From NCBI RefSeq assembly GCF_014199435.1, contig NZ_JACIJP010000001.1, forward strand, positions 868,001 to 932,000: a stretch of DNA of 64,000 bases, read 5' to 3'. Both the position numbers and the translations under genes were made by a program. The stretch comes from Sphingobium subterraneum (lineage in GTDB: Bacteria; Pseudomonadota; Alphaproteobacteria; Sphingomonadales; Sphingomonadaceae). Position 1 is the stretch's first letter. The number at the start of each line of letters is the position of its first letter. The notes below the pieces were generated by a model that made no database searches, was not told the origin of the DNA, and saw nothing but the letters and a program-made list of their open reading frames with translations. Positions 50,550-59,092 of this stretch are shown here, piece by piece.

Positions 50550-50599
50550 GGCTCCGGCGCTAGGACCAAAGCGGCCGGGGCGTCAAGCGGCGCGCGGCG

Positions 50600-51538
50600 T
50601 TATCGCCGGTCGGCCGGTCGAATGCCGGGCGCAAGGCGGTTGTCGGCTTGTACCACGACATCATCGGTCCAGTTGGCGACGAAGGTGCTTGCGCGCTCCA
50701 GCCCGGGCACGAACCGCGCGCTGTTGCCCCGGACGACCAGGCCGGACGAGTCATGCTCCCGTCCTTCCGCCGCGACGGTGATGAACACGCTGTAATTGTC
50801 CTTGTCCCGCCCCTGCACCATTTCATTGCCCACTATCGAACCGGATGCGCCGTTGGGCAGGTCGATCATATAGTTGGTGAGATGCCCGGCGCTGTCGTCA
50901 AAGCTGTTGTCGCTGATCTCCACGCGCGGCGTACGTGCCTTGACGTAATGGCCACCATTGCCCTTCTCGAAGCGGGAGCGCGTGACGGTCAGTGATCCAT
51001 AATGGCCGATATAGATGCTGTGCGCGCAGGACAGGTCGCGGTCGCAGCGGCCCAGATGCTGGAAGGTGGAGCGATCGATGACGATGCGCCCCGACGGGTC
51101 ATCCGCCGTCAATATCCCTTCCTCGCTGTTGCGGAACAGCGCATTGGAGACCGTCAGATCGCCTTTCTCCAGGCGAATTCCCGCCCCATTTCCGTCGGGT
51201 ACGCGCAGGTTCTGGAACACGATGCCTTCTACTTGCGCTGCCCGGCCGCGCAGCACAAGTGTGGCCTTGCCTTCGCAGATCGCACCGTCAAAGATCACTG
51301 TACCGGACTGCGCCGCGCGATAGGCAATCGCGCCCGCCGCCTGCACGGCACACTGCCGGTAGCTACCGGGCGCGATGCTGATCGTGCCCTGCCCTGCTCC
51401 GATCGCCGCCACGGCATCGGCCAACTGCACAAAGCTACGGCCCTGTTCGACGACCACAAACGGCTCAGGCCCCGTCTGGGCAAGTGCTGCAGCTCCCAGC
51501 GCACCCGCCGAAAGCAAAAAAATCGAAACGAAACGCAT
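50600..51538 (-). CDS. Secreted right-handed parallel beta-helix protein
   Basis: 312 residues with a signal peptide (FVSIFLLSAGALGAAALAQ) and repeated short strands separated by Asn/Asp/Gly turns: GIRLEKGDLTVSNALFRNSEEGI, IYIGHYGSLTVTRSRFEKGN, VEISDNSFDDS. This is the pattern of pectate-lyase-like beta helices. Two Cys pairs (CDRDLSC, and two near the start) may form disulfides. Substrate unknown. Ribosome site AAGGA eight bases before the ATG. Confidence 0.8.
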   Translation of the reverse strand: MRFVSIFLLSAGALGAAALAQTGPEPFVVVEQGRSFVQLADAVAAIGAGQGTISIAPGSYRQCAVQAAGAIAYRAAQSGTVIFDGAICEGKATLVLRGRAAQVEGIVFQNLRVPDGNGAGIRLEKGDLTVSNALFRNSEEGILTADDPSGRIVIDRSTFQHLGRCDRDLSCAHSIYIGHYGSLTVTRSRFEKGNGGHYVKARTPRVEISDNSFDDSAGHLTNYMIDLPNGASGSIVGNEMVQGRDKDNYSVFITVAAEGREHDSSGLVVRGNSARFVPGLERASTFVANWTDDVVVQADNRLAPGIRPADRR

Positions 51539-51612
51539 AACGGGTATCCTTGGAACGGACTGCCGCCATACCGCGTCTGGTCAACCGCTGCGAACCGATT
51601 AACCTTGATTCC

Positions 51613-54228
51613 TCAGTCGAGATTGGGACGCAAATAGCGCTCGGCTGTCTCCAGATCGATGCCTCGCCGCTCCGCATAGTCTTCGAGCTGGTCACGCCCG
51701 ACCCGCGCCACGCCGAAATATTCGCTCTGGGGGTGCCCGAAGTAAAAACCGCTCACCGCCGCCGTCGGCCACATCGCGAAACTCTCGGTAAGCGTAATGC
51801 CGGTGTGATGCGGCGCATCGAGCATCTCGAACAGGATCGGCTTCAGGCTATGTTCCGGGCAGGCCGGATATCCCGGCGCGGGGCGAATACCGCGATACTG
51901 CTCCTTGATCAGCGCTTCGTTGGTCAATTGCTCGTCGGGGGCGTAGCCCCATAAGGTCGTACGGACATATTGATGCAACCGCTCGGCGAAGGATTCGGCG
52001 AGCCGGTCCGCCAGCGCTTTCAGCAGGATGTCGTTGTAGTCGTCATGCCGCGCCTTGAACTGGGCAAGGTGGCTCTCGATGCCATGGCCCGCCGTTACCG
52101 CAAAGCCGCCGATCCAGTCACCGTCGTGGCTGATGAAATCGGCAAGACACATATTTGCCCGCCCTTCCCGCTTGGCGATCTGCTGGCGCAGCATCGGCAC
52201 GCGGACATGCTTCTCGTCCTCCACATGGACGATGATGTCATCGCCCTCGCGGCGGCACGGCCATAGACCGACCACACCCTTGGCGAGGATCCACTTTTCC
52301 GCAACGATCCTGTCCAGCATCGCCTGTGCATCGGCAAACAGGCTCGACGCGCTTTCGCCCACCACCGGGTCCGTCAGGATGGCGGGATAGTTGCCGGCAA
52401 GTTCCCACGCCCGGAAGAACGGCGTCCAGTCGATCGTCTCGCGCAGGTCGGCGAGATCCCAGTCGGGGAAAGCATGCAGACCCGGCTGCAACGGCGCGCC
52501 GGGCTTCAGCGCCTCGTCGATGACAAACCCATTCGCCCGCGCGTCCTCGATCGGCACGAGCGCGCTCTGCCCCTTGCCCGCCCGTGCGTCGCGGATATGC
52601 GCATATTCCGCCGCCGTCTGCGCGACGAAGCCGTCCTTCTGCGTTTCCGAAACCAGCGCCGTCGCCACACCAACCGCGCGGCTCGCGTCGAGCACATGGA
52701 CCACCGGTCCGTCATAGCCCGGCTCAATCTTGAGCGCGGTATGCACCTTCGATGTCGTCGCCCCGCCGATCAGCAGCGGCATCGTCATACCCGCCCGCTG
52801 CATCTCGTGGGCCACTGTTACCATCTCGTCGAGCGACGGTGTGATGAGGCCGGACAGGCCGATCATATCGGCGTCATTGTCCTTCGCCGCCTGCAAAATC
52901 GTCGTCCACGGCACCATGACGCCCAGGTCGACGACGTCGAACCCGTTGCACTGCATCACCACGCCGACGATGTTCTTGCCGATGTCATGCACGTCGCCCT
53001 TCACGGTCGCCATGATGATCTTGCCCTTGCCCTTCGCGCCTTCATCCTTCTCGGCCTCGATATAGGGGAGGAGATGCGCGACGGCCTTCTTCATCACGCG
53101 GGCCGATTTCACGACCTGCGGCAAGAACATCTTGCCCGACCCGAACAGGTCGCCAACGACGTTCATGCCATCCATCAGCGGCCCTTCGATCACATGGATC
53201 GGGCGACCGCCACTGTGGAGCGCTTCCAGCCGCGCTTCCTCGGTATCGTCCACGACATAGAGGTCGATGCCCTTGACCAGCGCATGTTCGAGCCGCTTAT
53301 TGACAGGCCAGCCGCGCCACTCCTCCGCCGCCTTTTCGGCTACCGCATCGGTGCCCTTATACTTCTCGGCCAGATCGACGAGCCGCTCGCCCGCGTCCGC
53401 ATCGCGGTTGAGCACGACATCCTCGCACGCCGTGCGCAGTTCCGGGTCGATGGTGTCGTAGACGTCGAGCTGCCCGGCATTGACGATCGCCATGTCGAGG
53501 CCCGCCGGAATCGCGTGGTACAGGAACACGCTGTGCATCGCGCGGCGCACGGTCTCGTTGCCGCGGAAACTGAACGACAGGTTCGACAGGCCGCCGGAGA
53601 TGTGCACATGCGGGCAGCGCTGCTTGATCTCCCGGCATGCCTCGATGAAATCAACGGCGTAGTTGTTGTGCTCCTCGATTCCCGTCGCCACAGCGAAGAT
53701 ATTGGGATCGAAGATAATGTCCTCGGGCGGGAAGCCGATGCCCATCAGCAGTTCATAGGCGCGCGAACAGATCTCGACTTTGCGCTCCTTGGTGTCCGCC
53801 TGCCCCACTTCATCGAACGCCATCACCACGACCGCCGCGCCATAGGCCATGCATTTGCGCGCATGCTCCAGAAACTGCGCTTCGCCTTCCTTCATGCTGA
53901 TGGAATTGACGATGGGCTTGCCCGAAACGCATTTCAGCCCCGCCTCGATCACGCTCCATTTGGAACTGTCGATCATCACCGGCACCCGGCTGATGTCCGG
54001 CTCGGCGGTGATGAGCTTCAGGAAGGTCTCCATCGCCGCCTGACTGTCGAGCAGCCCTTCGTCCATGTTGACGTCGATGATCTGCGCGCCGTTCTCCACC
54101 TGCTGCCGCGCGACTTCCACCGCGCGCGCATAATCGCCCGCCATGATCAGCTTCTTGAATGCGGCCGAGCCGGTGACATTGGTGCGCTCGCCGACGTTGA
54201 CGAAGTTGGTGGAGGCTTGTGTGTTCAT
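51613..54228 (-). CDS. metH: Methionine synthase, folate/cobalamin/activation part
   Basis: 871 residues covering modules 2-4 of B12-dependent methionine synthase: pterin-binding domain ([13 protein letters not shown]), cap and Rossmann cobalamin domains with the Co ligand His in [12 protein letters not shown], and the SAM-dependent reactivation domain ([15 protein letters not shown]). The homocysteine module is a separate gene upstream. Together they total 1219 residues, close to single-chain MetH (about 1227). A REP-like pair sits 9 bases before the ATG, and no strong ribosome site is visible. Confidence 0.96.
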   Translation of the reverse strand: MNTQASTNFVNVGERTNVTGSAAFKKLIMAGDYARAVEVARQQVENGAQIIDVNMDEGLLDSQAAMETFLKLITAEPDISRVPVMIDSSKWSVIEAGLKCVSGKPIVNSISMKEGEAQFLEHARKCMAYGAAVVVMAFDEVGQADTKERKVEICSRAYELLMGIGFPPEDIIFDPNIFAVATGIEEHNNYAVDFIEACREIKQRCPHVHISGGLSNLSFSFRGNETVRRAMHSVFLYHAIPAGLDMAIVNAGQLDVYDTIDPELRTACEDVVLNRDADAGERLVDLAEKYKGTDAVAEKAAEEWRGWPVNKRLEHALVKGIDLYVVDDTEEARLEALHSGGRPIHVIEGPLMDGMNVVGDLFGSGKMFLPQVVKSARVMKKAVAHLLPYIEAEKDEGAKGKGKIIMATVKGDVHDIGKNIVGVVMQCNGFDVVDLGVMVPWTTILQAAKDNDADMIGLSGLITPSLDEMVTVAHEMQRAGMTMPLLIGGATTSKVHTALKIEPGYDGPVVHVLDASRAVGVATALVSETQKDGFVAQTAAEYAHIRDARAGKGQSALVPIEDARANGFVIDEALKPGAPLQPGLHAFPDWDLADLRETIDWTPFFRAWELAGNYPAILTDPVVGESASSLFADAQAMLDRIVAEKWILAKGVVGLWPCRREGDDIIVHVEDEKHVRVPMLRQQIAKREGRANMCLADFISHDGDWIGGFAVTAGHGIESHLAQFKARHDDYNDILLKALADRLAESFAERLHQYVRTTLWGYAPDEQLTNEALIKEQYRGIRPAPGYPACPEHSLKPILFEMLDAPHHTGITLTESFAMWPTAAVSGFYFGHPQSEYFGVARVGRDQLEDYAERRGIDLETAERYLRPNLD

Positions 54229-54237
54229 TTTTCTAAA

Positions 54238-54318
54238 CCCGTTCGGGCTGAGCCTGTCGAAGCCCAGCCTTTCTTTTCAAAAGTAAATACGGCCCTTCGA
54301 CAAGATCAGGGCGAACGG
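54238..54318. repeat. REP-like inverted pair between the metH halves
   Basis: Two 28-bp arms, 54238-54265 and 54291-54318, are inverted copies sharing CCGTTCG, CTGA and TGTCGAAG. Each arm also has its own small hairpin, GGGCT/AGCCC on the left and GCCCT/AGGGC on the right: both sides of the stem changed together. Spacer of 25 bases. Confidence 0.85.
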
Positions 54319-54342
54319 AGCAGGGAACCGCTACTGCGAAAC

Positions 54343-55389
54343 TCACGCCGCAATATGCATCGGTTCCAGCCCCGCAAGGCGCGTAAATACCGGCAGCTCC
54401 GGCACCACGCGCGGCGGTGCCGACGCAATGGCCCTGGCGATCGCGCCGATATGGTCGGGCGTCGTGCCGCAGCATCCGCCCACCATGTTGACCAGCCCCT
54501 CGCGCGTCCATTCGGCGATCAGCTCCGCCGTGCGCGCAGGCAGCTCGTCATATTGCCCCAGTTCATTGGGCAGGCCCGCATTCGGATAGGCCAGGATCAG
54601 CGTGTCGGATATCTTGGAAAGCTCGCTAAGATAGGGCCGCAGCAGATCCGCCCCGAACGCGCAATTGACGCCAATGGTGATCGGCTTCAGATGCCGCAGC
54701 GAATACCAGAACGCGGCGATCGTGTGCCCCGACAGATTGCGACCGGACATGTCGGTAATCGTAAAGCTCATCATCAGCGGTACGGAGCGCCCCGCCGCCG
54801 CTTCGGCTTCCCGCGCGGCCATGCCCGCCGCTTTGGCGTTCAGCGTATCGAAGCAGGTCTCGACCAGCAGGAAATCCACCCCGCCCTCGATCAGCGCGTC
54901 GCATTGCTCGCGGTACTGGCCTTTCAGCGTATCGAAATCGACCTCACGGAACGCCGGGTCATTGACCTGCGGGCTGATCGACAGCGTCTTGTTCGTAGGA
55001 CCAATAGACCCGGCGACAAAGCGCTTCACGCCGTTCTTCGCTTCGGCCTTGTTGCAGGCCTCCCGCGCAATCCGGGCGGCGGCAAGGTTCAGTTCGCGCA
55101 CCAGATGCTCACAGCCATAATCGGCCATGGCAATCCCCGTGCTCGAAAAGGTATTCGTCTCGATCATGTCCGCGCCATTGTCGAGATAGGCGGTGTGGAT
55201 CGCCTCCACGATGTCCGGGCGGGTGAGGCACAGAAGGTCGTTATTCCCCTTCTGGTCCTTCTCGAGCGGAAGGTCGCCGCGATAGTCTGCTTCCTGCAAG
55301 CCGTATTTCTGGATCGACGTGCCATAGCCGCCGTCGAACACCAGGATCTGGCGCGCGGCGCGCTCACGGAAAAGCTGTTCGGCGGTCAT
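54343..55389 (-). CDS. metH: Methionine synthase, homocysteine-binding part
   Basis: 348 residues equal to module 1 of MetH: the TIM barrel that activates homocysteine through zinc. Zinc cysteines are in GVNCAFGA and GGCCGTTPDHI. FDGGYGTSIQKYG and DMIETNTFSSTGI fit the family. The ATG overlaps the metF stop (ATGA). The gene ends 114 bp before its partner. Confidence 0.95.
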   Translation of the reverse strand: MTAEQLFRERAARQILVFDGGYGTSIQKYGLQEADYRGDLPLEKDQKGNNDLLCLTRPDIVEAIHTAYLDNGADMIETNTFSSTGIAMADYGCEHLVRELNLAAARIAREACNKAEAKNGVKRFVAGSIGPTNKTLSISPQVNDPAFREVDFDTLKGQYREQCDALIEGGVDFLLVETCFDTLNAKAAGMAAREAEAAAGRSVPLMMSFTITDMSGRNLSGHTIAAFWYSLRHLKPITIGVNCAFGADLLRPYLSELSKISDTLILAYPNAGLPNELGQYDELPARTAELIAEWTREGLVNMVGGCCGTTPDHIGAIARAIASAPPRVVPELPVFTRLAGLEPMHIAA

Positions 55390-56321
55390 GACGATACTCC
55401 CTTGGCCCGCAGGCCCAGCAGATGACAGATGGCGAAGCTCAACTCTGCGCGGTTCAAGGTGTAGAAGTGAAAGTTCCGTACGCCTCCGGTGTAGAGGTTA
55501 CGACACATTTCCGCCGCGATCGTCGCTGCCACCAGTTGCCGCGCGCCGGGGTGATCGTCCAACCCGTCGAACAGCCGGTCCATCCACGCCGGGATTTCCG
55601 CACCGCACATCGCCGCGAACTGGCGGGTCTGCGCGACGTTCGACACAGGCAGGATGCCCGGCACGATCTCTGCGTCGATCCCCGCAGCAGCGGCCGCATC
55701 GCGGAAGCGGAAGAAGGTGTCGGCGGAGAAGAAGAACTGCGTGATCGCGCGGGTCGCCCCGGCATCGATCTTGCGCTTCAGGTTTTCGATATCGCTCTGC
55801 GCGCTCACCGCCTCGGGGTGGCTCTCGGGATAGGCCGCAACCGAAATCTCGAACGGGTGCAGCGCGCGCAGCCCTGTCACCAAATCGGCAGCGCTCGCAT
55901 AGCCCTCCGGATGCGGCATGAACGCTTTGCCCTGCACCGGCGGATCGCCCCTCAACGCGACGATATGCCGCACGCCCGCCTGCCAATAGGCATCGGCGAC
56001 TTCGGCAATCTCCGCCTTGCTCGCGCCCACGCAGGTCAAATGCGCCGCGGCGGGAATATCGGTCTCCCGCGCGATCCGCTCCACCGTCGCGTGGGTGCGT
56101 TCGCGCGTCGACCCGCCCGCACCATAGGTGACCGACACGAAACGCGGCCCCATCGGAGCCAGCGCGGAAATGCTGGCCCAGAGCTGCTGCTCCATCTTCT
56201 CCGTCTTGGGCGGGAAAAATTCGAAACTCACCTGCGCGTCACCGCCCAGATCCGCATAGAGCGGGGTTTGGCCCAGAGCATGGGTCACCGGCGGGAGAGA
56301 GGAAATCGGATCCGTATTCAC
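55386..56321 (-). CDS. metF: Methylenetetrahydrofolate reductase
   Basis: Makes 5-methyl-THF, the methyl donor for MetH. 311 residues from a GTG at 56321 (AAGGAACAGAAACA upstream), overlapping the regulator stop as GTGA. FAD-binding TIM barrel marks: VSFEFFPPKTEKM, FVSVTYGAGGSTRERT, HLTCVG, HIVALRGDPP, AGATRAITQFFFSADTF in its family position and PGILPVSN. Second gene of the one-carbon operon. Confidence 0.96.
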   Translation of the reverse strand: MNTDPISSLPPVTHALGQTPLYADLGGDAQVSFEFFPPKTEKMEQQLWASISALAPMGPRFVSVTYGAGGSTRERTHATVERIARETDIPAAAHLTCVGASKAEIAEVADAYWQAGVRHIVALRGDPPVQGKAFMPHPEGYASAADLVTGLRALHPFEISVAAYPESHPEAVSAQSDIENLKRKIDAGATRAITQFFFSADTFFRFRDAAAAAGIDAEIVPGILPVSNVAQTRQFAAMCGAEIPAWMDRLFDGLDDHPGARQLVAATIAAEMCRNLYTGGVRNFHFYTLNRAELSFAICHLLGLRAKGVSS

Positions 56322-57283
56322 TGTTTCTGTTCCTTGAGAGCGGGCCGCGCGCCGACACGCCTGCCCAGCCATATCTTTACCGTCAACTCACTGCCGGGCA
56401 GCGTGTCGATAGCATCGAGCGTCAGTCCGACTGCGCCGAACCATGCCCCGATCTGCTCGTCCGAAAAGCCCAGGCGCGCGTGCTGATCCTGCGTGCGCAG
56501 CTCTTCCCGGTCGTGCGGCGCGAAGTCGGCGATCAGCAGCCGCCCGCCGACCGAAAGGACGCGCGCCGCCTGCGCGATCACGGTTTCGGGGCTCTGTGCG
56601 TAATGAAGCACCTGATGCACCGTCACCGTGTCGATGCTTGCGTCGGCCAGCGGCAGGTCGGAAAAATCCCCGAGCAGCAGGTCATAGCGGTCCACGCCCT
56701 CTTCTGGCAGCTTCGCGCGCGCCAGCCGCAACATTTCCGGGCTTCGGTCAAGCGCCGTGACATGGTCGGCCTGCGCGCCGAACAGCTCGATCATGCGGCC
56801 CGTGCCGGTGCCGACGTCGAGCAGGCGCCCCAGCGGCTCGCCCCGCACCATCGCCTGCATCGCGGCCTCCACCTGCCCTTCCGGCACATAGAGCGATCGG
56901 ATCGCGTCCCATTCCTCGGCATGATGCGCGAAATAGGCATCGGCCGCGCGGACACGGTCGGCGCGCACCGCCGCCAGTCGCGCCAGATCGGCCGCGAGCC
57001 ACAAGGCTTCGCTGTCCTCGCCCGGAACCTCGTCGAACAGCGCCATCAGCGATGCGCAGATCGGCGCCTGACCGATGCGCAGAAACACCCAGTTTCCTTC
57101 CTTACGCCGCTCCACGAGCCCGGCTTCGACCAATATGCGCACATGACGGGACACGCGCGGCTGGCTTTGCGCCACGACCTGTGCAATCTCTCCCACCGAC
57201 AGTTCCATAGCGCGCAGCAGGTGGACGATCCGTACACGCGTCGGATCAGCAAGTGCCCGAAAAATGTCGACAAGCGGGGTCAT
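56318..57283 (-). CDS. ArsR-type regulator fused to SAM methyltransferase domain (SahR-like)
   Basis: 321 residues from the ATG at 57283. An ArsR winged helix (FRALADPTRVRIVHLL, then QSQPRVSRHVRILVEAGLVERRK in two adjacent blocks) is joined to a class I SAM/SAH-binding domain with LLDVGTGTGRMIELFG at about 154-169. The known ArsR-family regulator SahR responds to S-adenosylhomocysteine and controls metH, metF and ahcY. The fusion, its place as first gene of metF-metH-metH and the palindrome in its promoter support this role, by inference. The methyltransferase domain may only sense SAM/SAH. Confidence 0.85.
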   Translation of the reverse strand: MTPLVDIFRALADPTRVRIVHLLRAMELSVGEIAQVVAQSQPRVSRHVRILVEAGLVERRKEGNWVFLRIGQAPICASLMALFDEVPGEDSEALWLAADLARLAAVRADRVRAADAYFAHHAEEWDAIRSLYVPEGQVEAAMQAMVRGEPLGRLLDVGTGTGRMIELFGAQADHVTALDRSPEMLRLARAKLPEEGVDRYDLLLGDFSDLPLADASIDTVTVHQVLHYAQSPETVIAQAARVLSVGGRLLIADFAPHDREELRTQDQHARLGFSDEQIGAWFGAVGLTLDAIDTLPGSELTVKIWLGRRVGARPALKEQKQ

Positions 57284-57291
57284 GGCGATGC

Positions 57292-57319
57292 TATATAAAG
57301 AAATCTTTATATGCGTCAA
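57292..57319 (-). promoter_or_regulatory. Promoter with embedded palindromic operator of the sahR-metF-metH operon
   Basis: On the minus strand TTGACG (57319-57314), 16-base spacer, TATATA (57297-57292). The perfect palindrome ATATAAAGA-AA-TCTTTATAT (57293-57312) fills the spacer and covers most of the -10. The expected start of transcription falls at or within two bases of the ATG (57283), so the mRNA is probably leaderless; no ribosome site is present. Confidence 0.75.
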
Positions 57320-57403
57320 GCGCCGGGACTAAGCGCTGTTGCCGATGGTTGTAGAGGTCCCGGATATCGATCGAAAACGGGTTCCTGCGCGGATCGACGT
57401 AAC

Positions 57404-57428
57404 GGAATCGTAACGAGTGTCTTGCGTT
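57404..57428 (+). promoter_or_regulatory. EcfG-like (general stress) promoter
   Basis: GGAAT-N16-CGTT, against the alphaproteobacterial general-stress sigma factor consensus GGAAC-N16/17-CGTT (one mismatch). It is about 100 bases upstream of the Asn/Ala-rich lipoprotein, same direction. Confidence 0.5.
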
Positions 57429-57531
57429 GCCCTTTGCAAAGCATTAGGAATCGTACTCGCAGGCTCAAAAGGGGGTGAGCTTTTCTCCGAGAGACGCCTG
57501 CTTCGGTTTTTTCTCTGAGAGGGGTTTACCC

Positions 57532-57744
57532 ATGACTAAGACTATTGCTCTTTCGCTCGTTCTTGCCGCTTCGCTTGGCCTCGCCGCTTGCTCCAAGAGC
57601 GAAGAAAATGCTGCCAACGCCACCAACACCGCGGACAACGCCATGAACGTCGCGGAAAACGCGATGAACACCGCGATGAACGCTTCGGACAACGCTGCCA
57701 ACGCCGTTGCCAACACCACGGAAAACGCGACCAACGCGATGTAA
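57532..57744 (+). CDS. Small Asn/Ala-rich lipoprotein
   Basis: 70 residues: signal and lipobox LGLAAC, then only Asn, Ala, Thr, Met, Asp, Glu and Val in a three-four spacing (DNAMNVAENAMNTAM...). This resembles the alanine-zipper coiled coil of Lpp/OprI-type lipoproteins, or an entericidin-like peptide. The GAGAGGGG ribosome site is eight bases from the ATG at 57532. It is probably stress-induced from the EcfG-like promoter and ends at a strong terminator. Confidence 0.82.
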   Translation: MTKTIALSLVLAASLGLAACSKSEENAANATNTADNAMNVAENAMNTAMNASDNAANAVANTTENATNAM

Positions 57745-57763
57745 TCACCCCGATGGGGACGAA

Positions 57764-57796
57764 GGGGGTATTCCTGCGGGAATGCCCCCTTTTTGT
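57764..57796 (+). terminator. Rho-independent terminator after the lipoprotein gene
   Basis: 11-bp stem GGGGGTATTCC with GGAATGCCCCC (one T-G pair), loop TGCG, then TTTTTGTTT. 19 bases after the stop. Confidence 0.92.
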
Positions 57797-57831
57797 TTGT
57801 CCACGAAACGCAGATCAGGATTATCCAGCGC

Positions 57832-58023
57832 ATGAAACGGCGTCATCTTGTGCTCATCGCTCTGGCCTCCGCGGCGCTGACCGGCTGCGGCTCATCGGGC
57901 GAGGATGATGGCGTCGGCGGCGTGACGCAGGGCGAGGCCCGCGCCCTCAACGAAGCGGCGGAAATGCTCGACAGCCGCGTCGACACGACCAATCAGGCCA
58001 GTGCCACGAACGAGAGCCGCTGA
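57832..58023 (+). CDS. Small predicted lipoprotein
   Basis: 63 residues: MKRRHLVLIALASAALTGC gives a clear lipobox; the mature part is acidic and polar (GEDDGVGGVTQGEARALNEAAEM and on). It lies directly after the terminator of the preceding lipoprotein gene, so it needs its own promoter or read-through; AGGA lies 12 bases before the ATG. Family not recognised. Confidence 0.65.
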   Translation: MKRRHLVLIALASAALTGCGSSGEDDGVGGVTQGEARALNEAAEMLDSRVDTTNQASATNESR

Positions 58024-58068
58024 CACCCGGTAAACGGCCGAAGCCGACGGAATGTGCCGAGCGGCCGA

Positions 58069-58452
58069 CTATTTCCGCCAGCGCGCCATCGTGATGCCGA
58101 TTTTCTCGCCTTGCTCGGACAGAGCCAGCTTCACGATCTTGACCTCGACATGGCGGACCTTGTCGTCCTGCAGGAAAACCGTGCCGATGATATGATCGGC
58201 CACCGCCTCGATCAGCGTGAAATGCTGCTCGCCCAGCGCGCCGGTCGCCGCATGTTTCAGATCCATATAATTCTTTGACCGACCGAGCGGTGTGTCGGGC
58301 GCGTAATGATCCTCGATATCGAGCAGCGCGCGCACGGAAATCCGCAACGGTTGCGGCAGGTGCGTCTCCTCGGAATAGATCCCCGTCAGCACGTCGACCT
58401 GCAGGTCCTCGACTTCGAGCGCGAGATAGTCATCCTGTCTGGGGTGGGTCAT
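58069..58452 (-). CDS. folB: Dihydroneopterin aldolase
   Basis: Folate pathway enzyme cleaving dihydroneopterin to hydroxymethyl-dihydropterin. From the ATG at 58452 it has 127 residues. FolB-fold marks: LQVDVLTGIYSEETHLPQPLRISV, KNYMDLKHAATGALGEQHFTLIEAVADHI (each a strand/helix block) and VRHVEVKIVKLA. The catalytic pocket Glu/Lys are in LIEAVA and the C-terminal KIVK. Upstream ATGs extend it without support. Confidence 0.85.
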   Translation of the reverse strand: MTHPRQDDYLALEVEDLQVDVLTGIYSEETHLPQPLRISVRALLDIEDHYAPDTPLGRSKNYMDLKHAATGALGEQHFTLIEAVADHIIGTVFLQDDKVRHVEVKIVKLALSEQGEKIGITMARWRK

Positions 58453-58565
58453 CGCATCGTCCGCTTTGGCGCATCGCGCACTGTTTTGGCTTTTCATTTG
58501 CGACAGGGCCGTTAAATGCCCCCGCTCCGGGCGCTCATGCCCGCTGGAACGCAGAACAGCAAGAC

Positions 58566-59090
58566 GTGACGACACTCAAACCTCTCGACACCCAGAAAGC
58601 CGACGCCATTGAGGCGCTGCTCGATGCTGCTTTTGGCACCGACCGGCACGGCCGCACCGCTTATGCGATCCGGCGCGGCACGCACTGGCTGCCGGAGCTG
58701 AGTCTGGCCGCCCTGGACGATGCAGGCATCCTTATTGGCCTACTGCAAAGCTGGCCGGTGCAGATTGTGGCGGATGACGGCGCAACCGCTCCGCTCATCA
58801 TGGTCGGCCCGGTCGCGGTGCTGCCCGAACTGCAACGCGCAGGCGCGGGCCGCGCCATGATGGACCACCTGATCGAGCAGGTCGACGCCTCTCCGACCCC
58901 TCCGCTCGTAATGATCGGCGATCCGGAATATTATGGCCGCTTCTGGGGCTTCGCTGCGGATGGAACATCCGGCTGGCGCGTTCCCGGCCCCGTCGAGCAA
59001 CGGCGCCTACTGGTCCGCAACAAGGCGAACCTGCCCCTTCCCCAAGCGGGAATGCTGGCACCGCGCTTGGCGTTAGCCTCAAACCCCTAG
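58566..59090 (+). CDS. GNAT family N-acetyltransferase
   Basis: 174 residues from a GTG at 58566. GNAT order: substrate strand region LSLAALDDAGILIGLLQSW, the acetyl-CoA strand APLIMVGPVAVLPELQRAGAGRAMMDHLI with the GxGRA loop, and VMIGDPEYYGRFWGF, typical of the YhbS-like group. The substrate is unknown. The gene is convergent with secA, two bases apart, and divergent from folB. Confidence 0.85.
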   Translation: MTTLKPLDTQKADAIEALLDAAFGTDRHGRTAYAIRRGTHWLPELSLAALDDAGILIGLLQSWPVQIVADDGATAPLIMVGPVAVLPELQRAGAGRAMMDHLIEQVDASPTPPLVMIGDPEYYGRFWGFAADGTSGWRVPGPVEQRRLLVRNKANLPLPQAGMLAPRLALASNP

Positions 59091-59092
59091 GG

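Noticed and set aside
54229..54342. metH frameshift pseudogene
   Set aside because: Both halves start and stop at module boundaries with all catalytic motifs intact.
52474..55425. 983-codon open frame on the plus strand opposite metH
   Set aside because: It mirrors metH codons; the translation is Arg/His/Asp-rich with no domain pattern. Long antisense frames are expected in GC-rich genes.
56318..57283. SAM riboswitch upstream of metF/metH
   Set aside because: Almost no leader exists before the first start codon, so there is no room for an aptamer; the palindrome points to protein control.
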